Part shown: positions 1 to 14,300 of the stretch, one piece after another
Layout of the letters: the number at the start of each line of letters is the position of its first letter
Position numbering within the stretch: position 1 is the stretch's first letter
From: Oegoconia quadripuncta
Taxonomy: Eukaryota; Arthropoda; Insecta; Lepidoptera; Autostichidae
NCBI GenBank assembly: GCA_949316235.1
Contig: OX438741.1
Span: 24,456,324 to 24,520,323, forward strand
Direction of reading: 5' to 3'
Length of the DNA: 64,000 bases
Notes under the pieces: generated by a model
What the model saw: only the letters and a program-made list of their open reading frames with translations
What the model was told of the DNA's origin: nothing
The model's database searches: none
Program-made: the position numbers and the translations under genes

Positions 1-1761
1 TAATGAAAGCATGAAGGTTAGCTCTAAAAACATAATAGGTAATTTTGGTAAGTTAATGACTACTTATGCTGTATATCGTTTCAGTAATGGTCTGAAATTG
101 TAAAATACGGAACCTTCATAATCTTCATGGTGGACTCATAGACTCGTACTATTTAGATGAGGAATATGTGCCAATGATCTTCCAAATATATCTAAATTTG
201 AACGAGAATAACACACAAAGTACAGTAAAAATATTAAAATAAATTTTTGAATCTCATCGTATTAAAATTGTTACAAAAATTTACTTTGTGACAGATTAAA
301 ATTTTGGCGTTAGCGGTATAACAATAACGCCATCATTGAAAATTTAATGAAGATACGAAAGCTAAGTATTTGAGAAAATTTAATGATCTACATTCTAGCT
401 GATAGGTGATAAATGCGAGCTGTTACATGATAAGAAAACATATTTCTTTCGATGATAATCATCCATGGACGTAACCTACTCACAATTTAATAATGAAATA
501 AATTGTAACCAGTTTTAAAAGACCAACCCTTCAAATCCATAACTAGGTAAAACAAGAACGTCAAGCTGTTGGTATGGATTTCGATGTTTTAAAGTACTGC
601 AAATTAACATCAACATGAGAAATAGATTTTATAAGGTTCCCAAGAGTTTCTTGTTCGTTCTTCTCAAGGGAAAGTTTGAACAAGCAATAGCTTAAAAGTA
701 TAAAATCTGACAAACAAACAAAAAAGGAGCAAGGAAGAAAAATGAAGTGTGTGTGGTGGAATTATGAAGTATAGAGTGTGTGAAAATAAAAAAGCATAGT
801 TTAGCAACAATGACAAAACGAACGCAATGTATGGTGATATGGATGTAAATGTCACCGTTTTATGTAAAGCACTAGCAGTGGGTCCTGACATTTTGTCTCT
901 ATTATGAAAAATTTAAGTTAGAGTGCAAATATTGAATTTTTAAAATTTAACAGTGTATGGGGGGAGAGAGGTACCCCTACCAGATACAAGCATGATTTTA
1001 TATATTCATGAATGACATTCTTTCATATATCAAAATTACTCAGTATAATAGTTATCTACTCGTATTGAAAACTGAACTCGATTCCGAAACCTTAGATTTT
1101 CCCAATATTGTTAACTTCCAGGAAATATATAAATTTTTGCAAGAATTTCCCAATTTTAAAATCGTGAGTGCCTATAAATTGAGTAGGATGGTGTTTTTTT
1201 TACGTTGGCCTTAATTCATGAACATCACCCTGTGCGAGTGAGAGGTTATTACGACAGATATCAGAAGGAAACAATGGCAACCATTATATAAGTAATAAAC
1301 GTGGCCATCCGGAAATACAAACTGTTGATATCGCTAGTATGATGAAACATCCTGTAGGTAGTGTATGTAGCAGGTTCCATAATATAAAATGAGCTCGTGA
1401 CTACGCCGTGCTTTCATTTCTTTACAAGCCGTTTGTGTGGGAAGTAGAGACTTCTGTTTTTGAAGGATTTGGACAGAGGCGCCACTTCGTGTAGCATGCG
1501 CTAAGAACGCGAAGATTGGGGTCCGCTACATAACCACACCAAATACGTAGTTGCTTTGTGGAAGTTAGTGCTAGGTCGTTAGCATGGACTTATAAATATT
1601 GTATAGAAGATAAGTTCATGAGCCACTGCTGACTATAGGTAGGTACAGAATTATTTGAATAAAATATGAAGTCAAGTATCCATGGACTACAAAGTTAATA
1701 AAGGCCTGAAAAATAATTGAAAGTATAAGGGCTAAAAATGCGTTAAGCGGACGCCCGCTTG
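1..1761. other. No gene recognised; AT-rich
   Basis: I see no credible coding exon on either strand. The short open frames (for example 664-891 minus and 1008-1214 plus) have low-complexity composition and match no family I know. Because the cindr gene runs leftwards on the minus strand, this stretch is probably intron of that gene between the SH3-C exon and exons beyond the window. That placement is inference. Confidence 0.4.
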
Positions 1762-1930
1762 TACTATGGATACTAGATAACGGATAAATATACATACATA
1801 ATTATATAACCATCCATGACTCGGAAATAAATGTTCGTATTCACCACAGAAACATTTACCCCTCGCGGGATTTGAACCCGCAACCGTTGGTTTCACTGAC
1901 AGGGTTACTATCAACTACACCAATCCGTCA
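1762..1930 (-). repeat. tRNA-derived SINE (family 2)
   Basis: Read on the minus strand it starts with a tRNA-like head: an A-box-like TTGGTGTAGTTG and a B box GGTTCAAATCC. An A/T-rich body follows, ending near 'ATCTAGTATCC'. The same family occurs at 48807-49021, 59621-59838 and 35938-36099, with a partial copy near 57004-57116. Confidence 0.8.
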
Positions 1931-2275
1931 TGCCGGTACATGTTTAAGTACTCGGTGTGGTTGGTGGTAGGGAATTTTAAATGTCCACCTGGCTAGCTAC
2001 CACCATCTTATCTAAATTTGCCGGCAAGCAGCAATGTTAATAGTATTGTTGTGTTCCGGTTGACAGAGATAAGATAGCCACTCCTCTGAATATGTAGGGG
2101 TTTCCGGGATATTACGCTTCCACCTTCGGCCTCATCTTCACTTAACATCAGGTGTGATTGGAGTGACAATAAACAGGAGTGACAATAAATTCGAATCAGT
2201 TATTGGCTAGATTTTCTCACGATGCTTTACGATAAATGCACATAAGTAATTAAATAAAATTTAAAAACTCATTGG

Positions 2276-2345
2276 TACATGGGCATGAATGGGAATCGAA
2301 CCCGGACCTCCCACATTGGGAGACCGCGTCTTAAACTTAAACGTC
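2276..2345 (-). repeat. tRNA-like head of SINE family 3, next to a cindr splice donor
   Basis: On the minus strand this carries a B-box-like GGTTCGATTCCC and the segment TCTCCCAATGTGGGAGGTC, shared with the full-length copy at 35162-35458. It lies about 20 nt downstream (in gene sense) of the 5' splice site of the cindr SH3-C exon, so the SINE inserted very close to an essential splice signal. Confidence 0.7.
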
Positions 2346-2365
2346 GCAGATCATAAAACTCTCAC

Positions 2366-5300
2366 CATTAGGTATTAACTGCACGAAGTTGTCCGGGAAC
2401 AGTCCGACGCGGCCGTTCAGTTCACCTCGCCACCAGCCCCGGTCGGGCGCATCCTTCGATACAATTGTCACCACATCTCCCTCAGAGAGCGTCAACTCGT
2501 CCTCGTTCACAGCTTGGTACGGGAACAGGACCCGACAATGCTCCTTTACTGTTGGCAGATGTGAAAAATAATAGTGTGATACAATGTAAACAACGTAAGG
2601 TTTACAAAACTGAGGTCGCGGGTTTGAGTCCGAAACTAGACAAAGACATGGATATTACATAACTATACTATACTATGGGCTATATATACGATCTATTCAC
2701 AGAATACCAGTTCTGTGGAGCCCATAGGTCGTATCGAACAGCGTGTATTGGGTGATAATTAATATAATATCCACCATTTCATTTATTAATGTAATATTTA
2801 CCAGGGTCGGCAAACTTTAAACTTCAAATCTTTATTTCATACAGGGCGATTCATAATACACTCATATTCAATGTTAAATTACATCTGACGACCTGTTTAG
2901 TGTAGTGGTTAAAAACTCTGTTATACCAAAAGGTTGTGAGTTCGAATCCCGCATTTTTGATTTATAATATGTATTTATTTTGAACAAAAAAAAATGTATT
3001 TGTGTAGTTTATCAACCATCTGGTATCCATAACCTAGTTGCTTAGTGTGAAACTAGATGGGGCTGTGTGTACAAGAATATTTATTTATTTTATTTACTGG
3101 GAAATAGGAATAAAGATGCTGTTTGTCTGTCAGTCCAAATGTTCACAAGGGAAAATTATCTATGAGAAAAACTTGAATTGGTTACCAGGTTTTGGCGGCA
3201 GCGCGGGCGCTGGCTCGAAGGGTGCAGAGGGAGGCGTCGGGTCTAGCATCACCACGAAGTTGGAGGGGAACACACCCACCCGCCCCTGACGCCGGCCCTG
3301 CCACCACCCCTCCTCCACCTACAAACGCAATTATAAAATAAAACTAGGCATATCTTTGGCTACTAGAAAAGTGATAATCATTATAAATGTTCATTTAACT
3401 ATCCTTGACATAAGAGATGTTTGTATATCAAATAAACTTTTAATTCTAGCTGAATTTCAATGAAAGCGGTTGGTTTCGAAAATAGGGGTACTCCTTTTTT
3501 TTATGATAGAGATTTACAATCGGCATTTTCATAAAAATCGGTCCATTAAGTGCTTTTCGTTGACAAATCGTTATCTTTATACAAATATGTCGCTAGGTTT
3601 TTTATTTTCTTGTAAGAAAATCGTCTTGTAAATGTAAACACGGGGATTTCAGAATCTTGAGTTAAACCACAAGAAATAAATCCCTCCGTGAATCATAAAA
3701 GGCGAGGAGGCCCTCCGCACATGAAGGAATTTTATCCGAGTCTGTCACAAGACTGGAAACGATGGGAACTCAAATTCGCCGTATGTGGAGGGCCTAACGA
3801 ATTTATTGACTTATACCATCATAAACCAATATCAATGGAAAACAGCGTCAAATGTTCCGAATATTCTGCGATCATCAACCCGCTGCCCAAAAGTGGGCTT
3901 CATGTTTTTTTTTTAATATAAGTCTCTCACTGAGGGCCCCCTTTAAAGCCACAGTATAGAACTGTTTAAACCCAAACAAATTGGACATATCTGGTTTCTT
4001 CTTCAATACGTTCAGGAACACAATCCACCTCTCGACGTTATATCAACAATACTTACTTAAATTGTGTCCGGTGATGTGTTAAGACATGTTAAGTTATTGA
4101 TATCATTTTACCAACTAAGCAAAACAACGCAGTTCGATATCAGTTTAAAGATTTTTTTTTATATCTCTAATATTAAGGAAATAATCGCCTATTAATCGAT
4201 TATACGCAGTGTTGTTTTCATAGTTTTAAAATAAACTATAGCAGAGTAGTAAATCGGTTAAATGCATTTAGAAAACTAATATCATAAATGCGAAAGTTTG
4301 GATGTTTCTTTGTTGCTCAATCACGGCGAAGGCGAAACGGATGAATGGATTTGGATGAAATTTGGTATATAGGTAGATCATACCCTGCATTAAAACATAG
4401 GATATTGTTTATCCCGATAAAGTTCCCGCGGGATCAACAAATTTCCGCGATAACGTTATTCCACGCAGGCGAAGCCACAGGCGGAAAGGTAGTAGTCACA
4501 TAAAGCTTGATTTTTTTTATGGAAAGGTAAATATGACAAACGAATAACCGTGAAAGGATAGTGAACATTATCTTTACAGGCACTGGGTGCTAACACAGTT
4601 AATAGGATACCTAAGATATTTTCGACTTGTAACAACCTTAGCATGGTCTCGAAGTTTCTCTCTGGAGTTCTCCAGAGAATAAAATTGATGTGTGGCAATA
4701 AAACAGATAATAAAATGGACAGATGGTTTGGTGAGTGAGAAGTTTTACGAACATTATCAAATTAGGCTATGTAGATATCAGTTAAAAATGGTTATGTCTA
4801 TGTATTATTATTTGTAAACAGATTAAGCTTTTGTTTTTTGACTATATGTAGATGGTTAAATGTATTTCGGCACACCATTCATCTATATTAATATAACGAC
4901 CATTATTTTTACCGCTTAGATATGGCTTGCAAGTACCATTTCCTCTGTTGCTCAAATTCCAACGTCACTTAAAAGATAATAATATTACGCTTCTGCTTCA
5001 CTATCAACATCTGTAATTTTTAAATTAAGCATAGGACAAATTCTTCGATCTACATGTATACATATAAAATGTGATAGGAAAAATCTGTAGGATTCAAGAT
5101 ATCCGAAAAAAAAAACACACATAGCGATCTAAAATGCATAAACATAAAGATGTTAAAACAGTTTTTAAATTTTTTGTATTAAAATATGTGGACCTTGGGG
5201 TCCCAGAGCCGCATATTTATTTATCGCAGGCTACAGTGAAGTCATACCTAAAACATCAAGCTGTTCTTTTCCTCAAGGGTCAATTTTGACACATCTTATA

Positions 5301-8300
5301 GGTTAAGAAAGTAAACTTAGTTAGATTGTCTGCATATTACTCAATAGCACCCCGGCAATTGTTTTTTTAATGCTAAGATTTTAGTAATTTAGATTTAAGT
5401 GTGTTTATTTGATACTATTTAGTTATAATAACTAACCATTGAATTTGTTTAATCCTCTTGTCATATTTCCCTTGTTTGTATGATCCGGGTACCTATTAGG
5501 TAAGGGCATATACATTACTCATTTAATTTAGGGCCCTTACCTCACCCGTTGTGCATAAAAAAAAACCCTGGTGAAATTTCAAGAGACCATCCCACCTCCT
5601 TCCCTAATTCCTGCATTCTACAGCCTTGAGATCTTCAAGAGCAGGGTGAATAGGCATGGGGTACCAGTGGGCACGCCTTTTCGGTGCGCGCGGAAGAACA
5701 CCGGGGGGTTTTTAATGGGTAGGACCGCTCCCGTCTGGAGCGGTGAATCCCACATATCCTCGAACGCGTAAATGTGTTTTCCCCCCGTCAAAAAAAAAAA
5801 GGGTGAATAGGCATCCACTGAGTTCGCGTGCTTTAATTTCGGCCACATCGTCCCTTTCCATCAGGTGAGATTGTGGTCAAACGCGTATCCAGTTAGTCAT
5901 AAAAAAAAAACATTATATTTAGTAGATATTTGCGTATATACAAAGATTTTTATTCATTCTGAAAGAATTGAAAGTGGTGCAAATATGATGTATGTTTGTA
6001 AACACAGAGATCTCAAATCACTATTGCACATGGTAACTGGTAGTAGTAGGTACTTACCTCGCCAAGCACCTCGAGAATGTCGCCGACGCAGAGCGCCAAC
6101 TCATCAGGGTTGGCAGGGTGGTAGCTGAACACGGCTCGGCAACGACCCTGCACGCCACCGCTCCTAACCACACACAGAGGGATCACATTAATTTTACCCA
6201 TATCGCACGTACAGCGAAGCACTCATGGCGCTGTCGTGTTTGCTATTCCTTTTTGATTAGCGAAGTCAAGCAACGTCTGGCTCGATCAGTCATTGAATAG
6301 GTGACCTAGTGGCATTTTCATACGAGTGTTTCTGTGCAGCGGAGTAAACAATTGTAACTAGATTTCATACAAACTAGTATAATCGACCACAATTAAAAAC
6401 GTATGTGATAAAATCTGTATTTTAGGGGTCAAGCTTACTTGAATGTAGTAACGTGTTAAATTTTTTATTATAATTGTTTCGATATTTTTATTTTTTGTAT
6501 GAAGACACAAAAATGACGATATAATCCCCCCGATAACTTATAAATTTAAACCTACTCCATTCACGCAAACGTATAGTTTGCCTACCAACTTTAGGTTTTA
6601 TTTCTAAAAAATCCCGAAAATACCACTACCGAATCGTGGCGTTTACCCTATAAGTCTAAGTCTATGGCCTACAGGCAGAGGTAAAACACTATCAGTATTT
6701 CACAAATCTGCACTGAACCCGCGTCATGTATGACCCATACCCTCTCTAAGTGAGGTAACACTGTGCCGTAGCTGTGGGTACGAAAGGTTATTGGTGATCA
6801 TGTGCATGTACACACTGCAGCGGCCTGCATATTACAAAACACTAGTTTGGTTCAAAACTTAATCGCCTAAGAATGACCTGTATGGCAACTGGCTATCCAA
6901 ATGTATACTATCTAATAGAGCATTATCACCAAAGTGTATAGTGAGCCTTTAATTAAAAATGTAAGTTTATATTTACATGTTTAGCTCAACTCTATACTTG
7001 CTGCTCGAATACTGGTTGTTGAAAATCTATTCGAGAAGGAAAACCTTTAAGATCTTCTTTAAGATCTTCATCATCATGTCAACCACAAGACATCCAAGGC
7101 GACCAGTTATAAAAGGCCTGCATCCAGCCACTTTCCGCGACCTTCATCTGGTCGTCGGTCCACCTTGTGAGTGGACGTCAGCAATTAACTATACAGCGAC
7201 GTATTTTAAAAAATGTACATGAGCACCTACCGAAAAATGAAAAAGTTCTACATGGAAAAATACTTTTTAAATACAAGCTTTTAATGTTCCATCGTGTGAT
7301 CCTGATCATCACAAAGTATTTTAGTAGGTACTCACTCATAAAGACGAATAACTAAACTCAAACATAAAAGTTTTACGGTATAGGTAGGTTTGTTGTTGAG
7401 TTCGATTTACGATAAGACTATTTTGTCCAGACAAGTCAAACGAGCTATAAATTCGAGGGGTTTGCAATGTTTTGTTACAGAGTTCCAAAGCCTACCTTCC
7501 TGCTCCGTCATCAGACCAGCTCATTATCACCAAAATATTGCATTGTCATCCGACTTTCAAAATTTCAGATCAATTAAACACCGACCAGGAAGTGGTTCGA
7601 ATATAACTTATAAGATTTGTTTAAAGGCATACACTGGGACAGGGAAAGCTAAATAAAAACTTGTAAAAATAGCCGACATTTTCCTTTGAGAATTACAGTC
7701 TCAAACGGCCTCTCGGAGGGTCATTGAAAAATTTCTGGCCTAACAAAAAAGAAATATTTTTTGGGGCTTCCTTAGAAGCCTATACATTTTAACCTAAACT
7801 AACCAAATAGTAGGATGGTGTCTTTTTCTGCAAGATAGGTAATGACAATGATCTCTTCGTTATAAAGATCGATGTTCACTGAATCAAACTTTGAACTTAG
7901 GTTCAAACGTAGGCTCAGTAATTTTTGTCCTGTGTCGTAGGACACAGGACAAAAATTACTGAGCCAGTTCTGAGGAGTTCGGTGGTTGATCAACCAATTT
8001 TTTTCAATGCAATCTTATGAGACAGTGCATTATCTTGAAAGAACAGTTTTTCAGCAATTTCTACCTTCAGATTATCATTATTCATTGTGGAGTATTGGGT
8101 CACTGTCGATTTAGAGGAAATGAAAGGGATGCAGCGAGCTGAACGCTCGCTGTTAAAATTAAGAAACAAAAATCTGAAAAACAACTTTTGATTCTCTATC
8201 TCCGGATGTATCATCGAATGGTACGACCGTGATGGTATACGCTTTCAACAATAAATTAAAATCGATTCCAACTGGCGGAGGTATATACAATACCGTCGAA

Positions 8301-11300
8301 TTGATAACCTCCTCCTTTTTGCAATGCGGTTAAAAAATTTTTCATGTTGAATGGCAATTTAAATTGAATCAAAATATATAGTTAATTAATGTTATCTATG
8401 ATTTTAAAACCGTTTTCAATAACGTAAGTTAGTTGGATGAAATGTGTTTTGCAAACAAGAATCATCTCGTACACGATCAAGTTTCGATACCTATTTATAT
8501 TTTATCTATATCCGAAGTTGCAGGCAGATTTAGACAAATCTAACTAATATTATAAATACGAAAGTTTGGATATTTGTTTGTTTATTTGTTTGTTGCTCAA
8601 TCATGGCGTAACGGGTGAACGAATTTGGATGAAATTTGGTATATAGGTAGAATATACCGTGGATTGAGATATAGGATATTTTTTATCCCGATGGAGTAAG
8701 TTGTTCTCGTGGGATAAACCGCAATTAAGGTATTCCGCGCAGACGAAGCCGCGGGCAGAAAGCTAGTGTTTTATAAAGAAGCGCATTTCAAGGTCCTTGA
8801 CAGTTATCAGCGTATAAAACAATAAGTAAAACTTGCAGATCGCGTGCGATATTCACGTAATCAGGGGCCATGGAAACGGGCGTTGTGTGTTAGTGTTTGG
8901 CCGACAACTGACGCATCACACACACCCCACAGTGATCTGCTGAAGGAAATCGGTCGTCACTCAAAGGATCGCTGCATGGCGTAATGGATGGTCGGGCACG
9001 GAGCACATCCGTCTCGGAGATTATTAAATGCACTTGTTCTCGGTTACGAGCATCCGTTGTTCGTATTCGAATGCTCACACACAAACGTATGCTACATGGG
9101 GACGCTATGATAATAAGCATAATATATACAGTTCTCTGCCTTTATGCCTACTAGCAGTTATGCCTACTACATATTTACCAAGGTTTTCTTATACAATTTA
9201 CTGACGTCTTCTATTTACTATGCATAACATTGTTCAATGGATTTTTATGTCACCTTATGTGGTACAAAATCCTTGCCTACAAATATTAATCATCAAATAG
9301 TAATCAACAGCCCACAGAAATCCACTATTTGATCACATAAATATAGCAATTGCATTGTCTCTAATCGCGATGTTTATTATAAGATAATAAATTTTGACTA
9401 ATGGAGGAAGTGAATTTAATCTGCAGTGGACAACAAAGGTCCAAACAGAGTTATTGCTTTGTATTTTGGAGATGTCGCATATAGACCAACAGTAACCCTT
9501 TCTATGCCCCAAGCAGACGAAATATTATACTATAGTAAATAATACCCAGTAAATATGTCACTGTCAATGTCAAAATAAGCCACATCACATATTACTGGAT
9601 ATATTATCGATAGGTGGACATGGAGTTGAAAAAGTTTGTGTTGAAGAGAGACAAGTGGAAATATTTGTATCAGTTTCGCCGACAAAAGCACCACTTACAA
9701 ATTAATCATGACTATAGCTTGAAAAGGCGCTTAGGTACAGTTTAATTCCTACAACTATTCCATAATTCCCGCCATCGTACCTAATGCTAACATCATATTA
9801 TGTGTGACACATTATTTTATTACGTATAGTACAGTAGGTACTTACAGACTGGATGGATATTATTCAAGTTCAAACGAGTGTCCCTTGATTTACCTATATG
9901 TTATGTGATTGCCATGCAAAAGTAAAGCACAACAAAACCAACAACCTGAATATGGTTGAGTTTCATCACCCGAAGTAGTTTGCAATATAATGTCGGCTGC
10001 AAATATTTTAGCATATTGTAAATGCGACCTCATGTCTTCGTGGCGTACCTCACTTACGTAATGGAAACTTGCCCTTAAATCAAGAGTATATAACGTTGCC
10101 ACTCATGTGAAAATTTCTTAGCGACACAAATGCATGATAGGCAAGCACCACCACATGCGCTTTACATCAATATACTAACAATAACTGTACGCACTTACAT
10201 TATATTCGCAAAGGAGCATTGTTTAGGACATTGTTAAATATAAACATTCACCGTTCCAACAGAACTAAATTCTAAATATTTTCACTGCCTAAAACTGGTC
10301 ACTTATTTATAGAGAATGCAAATAAGATATTTTAATTAATATTTTAAAATATGCTAACCACCAAATATCACACGATCACACTCCCGCACTATAACCACAC
10401 AGTTAACTTTAGTAACTAGCAGAAGAAAGTGTAAAAATATTTCACTAAGGGTCATACAACAAACACTGACAGTCTGCTCGTCTTATCACGGCCTTATCCG
10501 TACTGATTAGATATCATGCACAATCATTATTATTCCACTAATCGAAGAAATATCGAAACAACCGTATCCAATCATTTTATGATTCAAAGAATAACATTTC
10601 CTTGGAAAAAAGTGGTGGTTAGTAGATGTTCAAGGGAAATGAATAGGTACTTGGATTGTGGACAAAAGTTATCTCTAGTCGATTATTTCGATACTTTTTC
10701 AGACAAAGATACGAGCGACAGTTACTATGTTGTTCAAATACACCTGCAATAATGTGCTGCGAGAAATACTCGACAGACTGACCGTTAGCAAATTGGAAGT
10801 ATAAGCAGCGCCATGCGATCTTAATACGCTACATACTTTACACTCATATTTGCTGTCGGATAATTCTCGCAGGCGATTTTATTATATATACAATTTAGAG
10901 TATGCTCACGATAAACATACTACTTGAAATCGCAAACAACCCTTCTACAATATAGAAAATGTAATAATATGATATGTATACAAGGTTAGTCGAAAAGCGG
11001 GTACTAAAGTTCTTTGATATCCCGAGGAGAACATATTTCAAAGGTCCAAAATTTTTACTTTAACATTCGACTCCCCAACAAAAGTGACCGATCAGCTGTA
11101 ATGTTGATAAAGGTACGGAAAGATAGAATTTTTTTCCCAAAAAAATATAGATATTTATTCATTTACGCGTTTCGCCATGTAACGGCGTCAGTCGTAAACG
11201 CAAATCGTCACAAACGCTGTTTGTCTCAGATGTATTCGTAAAAAACGCTATTGGTAATAAACGGAGTTGGTTACTAATCCAATTTGTCATAAACTGGATC

Positions 11301-14300
11301 CATCACTAACGCAGAAAAATATAAAAGAAACGGTTATCTCTACAAAAATGTCATTTATGAGAAACTAGCTTTCCGGCCGCGGCTTCGACGCGTGGAATAA
11401 CTTCATCGCGGAAATTTGTTTATCCCACGGGAACTACTCACTTTATCGGGATAAAAAATATCCTGTCTTAATCCAGGGTATGTTCTATCTATATACCAAA
11501 TTTTATCCAAATCCGTTAATCCATTTCGCCGTGATTGAGCAACAAACAAATAAACAAACATCCAAACTTTCACATTTATAATATTAGTTAGGTAGATTTA
11601 TACGACCTCCCTCTAGCCATATTTAATCTATTTTGTAAGACATAGAACCAAGTTTTACTTTTTCATATAATTTCAGGGCCTTTCTCATATTTAACGTAAC
11701 GTGCGGAGACAGCATACTTGAAGATTTTTTTTTGAGAACAATACATACAAAGTTTTTGCTCTTCGGATATTTCTAATTATAGTGGGATGGGATAAATCTA
11801 TACACATTTATACGAATTAATCTTTAGAAACATGACATCACATGTACATATGGATGTTGGTATGATGACTAACTTAACAAATCTTGTACAAGTAACATAA
11901 ATCTACAACATAGAGGTAGGTACTCTGTTTTGTTATTACAGAACATTCTGTATGTAAATGTGTATAGATAACGTATTAGAGATTCTGTGTTTACACATTA
12001 TTTAAATTAGAAAAGAAAAATCTTGGACGAATAATTTTAACAAGAACGTGCAATACCTCTTAGCTCAGTGTTGGTAAAGTGGCACGTTATAAGGACGCAA
12101 ATTGATACCCTGTTTTATTATACAATTTCTTTCACGACGTAAATGAATAAATATATTATACAATTTCTTTGACGACCTGTTTGGTGTAGTGGTTAGAAAT
12201 TCTGCTGCTATACCAAAAGGTCGCGGGTTCGAATCCCGCTAGGGGCATATGTTTGTGTGATGAATACAGACATGTGTTCCCGAGTTATGGATGTTTTTCA
12301 TTTATATGTGTATTTATTTACAAAAAAAAAAGTATTTGTGTAGTTTATCAAGCATCTGGTATCTATAATACAAGCCTAGTTGCTTAGTGTGGAACTAGAT
12401 AGCGCTGTGTGTATGTGCAAAGATATTTATTTATTTATTTATTTCAAGCAGTGTTACCTCGTAACTTTATATATTATGACTTTATCTGTATATTCAACAT
12501 TATACAGAATATACATGCATTGATCATCTGTAAGCTCCGGTTTACGAAAACACGGTGAGATTTCTCTAAATTCTTAATATCATACATAATATATCACTAA
12601 AATAGAACCACATAATACAAAACTACACAGAACAACGGAACCAGTTGTATCAAGTTACAAAATCAGCAATATGTGTGTCAGTGAACTAGAAATATCGGTC
12701 TCACATGGTAATAGTACACAAGTTTACAAACCTGTTCTTAAGGAACACGCAGAGAGCGTGGCAGGATGTAGAATATTGATAGCCACCATCTAACAGTAAA
12801 TTATAAACGCGACCTTTATGGCACTTTTTACTAGGTATCAGAGATTTTAATTAGTATTCTGAACTCTGACATCATAGCAATTAGCAACACATTTATAGTA
12901 TGATAGAAATCAAGAATACTCTATATCTGTGCTAATGTGACTGGTTTACATAACGATTTGATCATATTGCCAGCAATAGGCTTCCAGACATAAAGTAATA
13001 GACGATGCCGAAAAATTTAAACTTTAATGAAACCCAGTTCTCCCTTCTTCTTTCTTTGTAGTAGTAAACTACCGTGGTCAGAGAGGAGGGGGCCATACAT
13101 ATACAGATGCAATTTACACTAATCATAAATTACAATATTGCTATTTAAGAAATACATTAAATACATAATTTGTATTACACGGTTATTCACGGACCTGCGT
13201 GGTATTTGAGTTTATTTAACTAATTCGCATTTGTAGCTGTCTCACAGAAATATAAAAGTGTCACTGGTATCGAATCAGATGTACACCAACTAAACTAAAA
13301 CCAGTTTTAGAATAGTACTGTCTCTTTCTTCCTGGAACAGTACGATGCGACGGCACCACTCAAAACTGGTTTTAGTTTAGTTGGTGTACATCCGAATCGA
13401 CACCAATATCGATGTTACTTTACGTAAGTTGTGCTTGCCCTGCTGATCGATATCGACATCGATTGTCGATACCATTCTGTATCGAATCATATCATGACGA
13501 TAGAGCGAATGCAAAATCGCACGAAAAGATATCGCGATAAGGTTGAAATCAGTGCGTGACTGTGGCAGTGACTGACACGCGATTGAAAACAGGAAAAACT
13601 GATAAATATAAAGATCGTAAGGAAGGAAACCAATCGTTATAGAATTAAATTGGAACAGCGTTAGTAAATAAAAGAGATTTTAAATTTAAAGTAGTTTTGA
13701 AAGGTCTTTTTTCCGATTTTTTTCTATCGATCGAAATTTAGGTACATATCTGATTATGTTTCGCAAGCAGCGATTGTCTCGTGGATATCCTGAATACTGA
13801 CAAATAAACATTAAAGTTTTCTGGGATTAAATAATGTTAAAAAAATCCAGATCGCACAATTTTGTCTGCGAGGATGGAATATATGGCATTCTATGCAACG
13901 CACGGAGAACAAAAAAGTCCGGCCGACAAAAAGTCCGTCGTCTGCGCTGCCCCTTTTCACAAAGCCATCTAAATAACTTCCGATGTTTTTACCCGACTAC
14001 GTGGAAGGATTATGATTTTAACACCCTATGTATGTGGGTATGGATGTTCCATCATAGCGATCAAACTACTGGACCGATTGTGACAAATGAGTCGTCTTTG
14101 AATTCGTTATAATGTCACGAGTGTCATAGGCTATAAAAAAATACGATATGGTACCTATGCGCACCATGATAACTTGAAATGTAAAAACCCAGCACAACCT
14201 TTCTTTTAATTGAGCGTAATTTTGAACTACTGATCCGATTTGAACAAAAGAGGCGTCATTGGATTCGTCTTGATCCATTGAGTAATAATCCTAGGCCCTA

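Noticed and set aside
7990..8214. Minus frame with [13 protein letters not shown], reminiscent of a transposase catalytic segment
   Set aside because: Only one short motif; the flanking sequence shows no further transposase motifs or terminal repeats that I can see.
12171..12245. tRNA-like sequences with A and B boxes (also 2887, 48807, 53281, 59621, 35458)
   Set aside because: Each is followed by a shared body and a simple-repeat tail and occurs in several copies, so they are SINE heads rather than tRNA genes.
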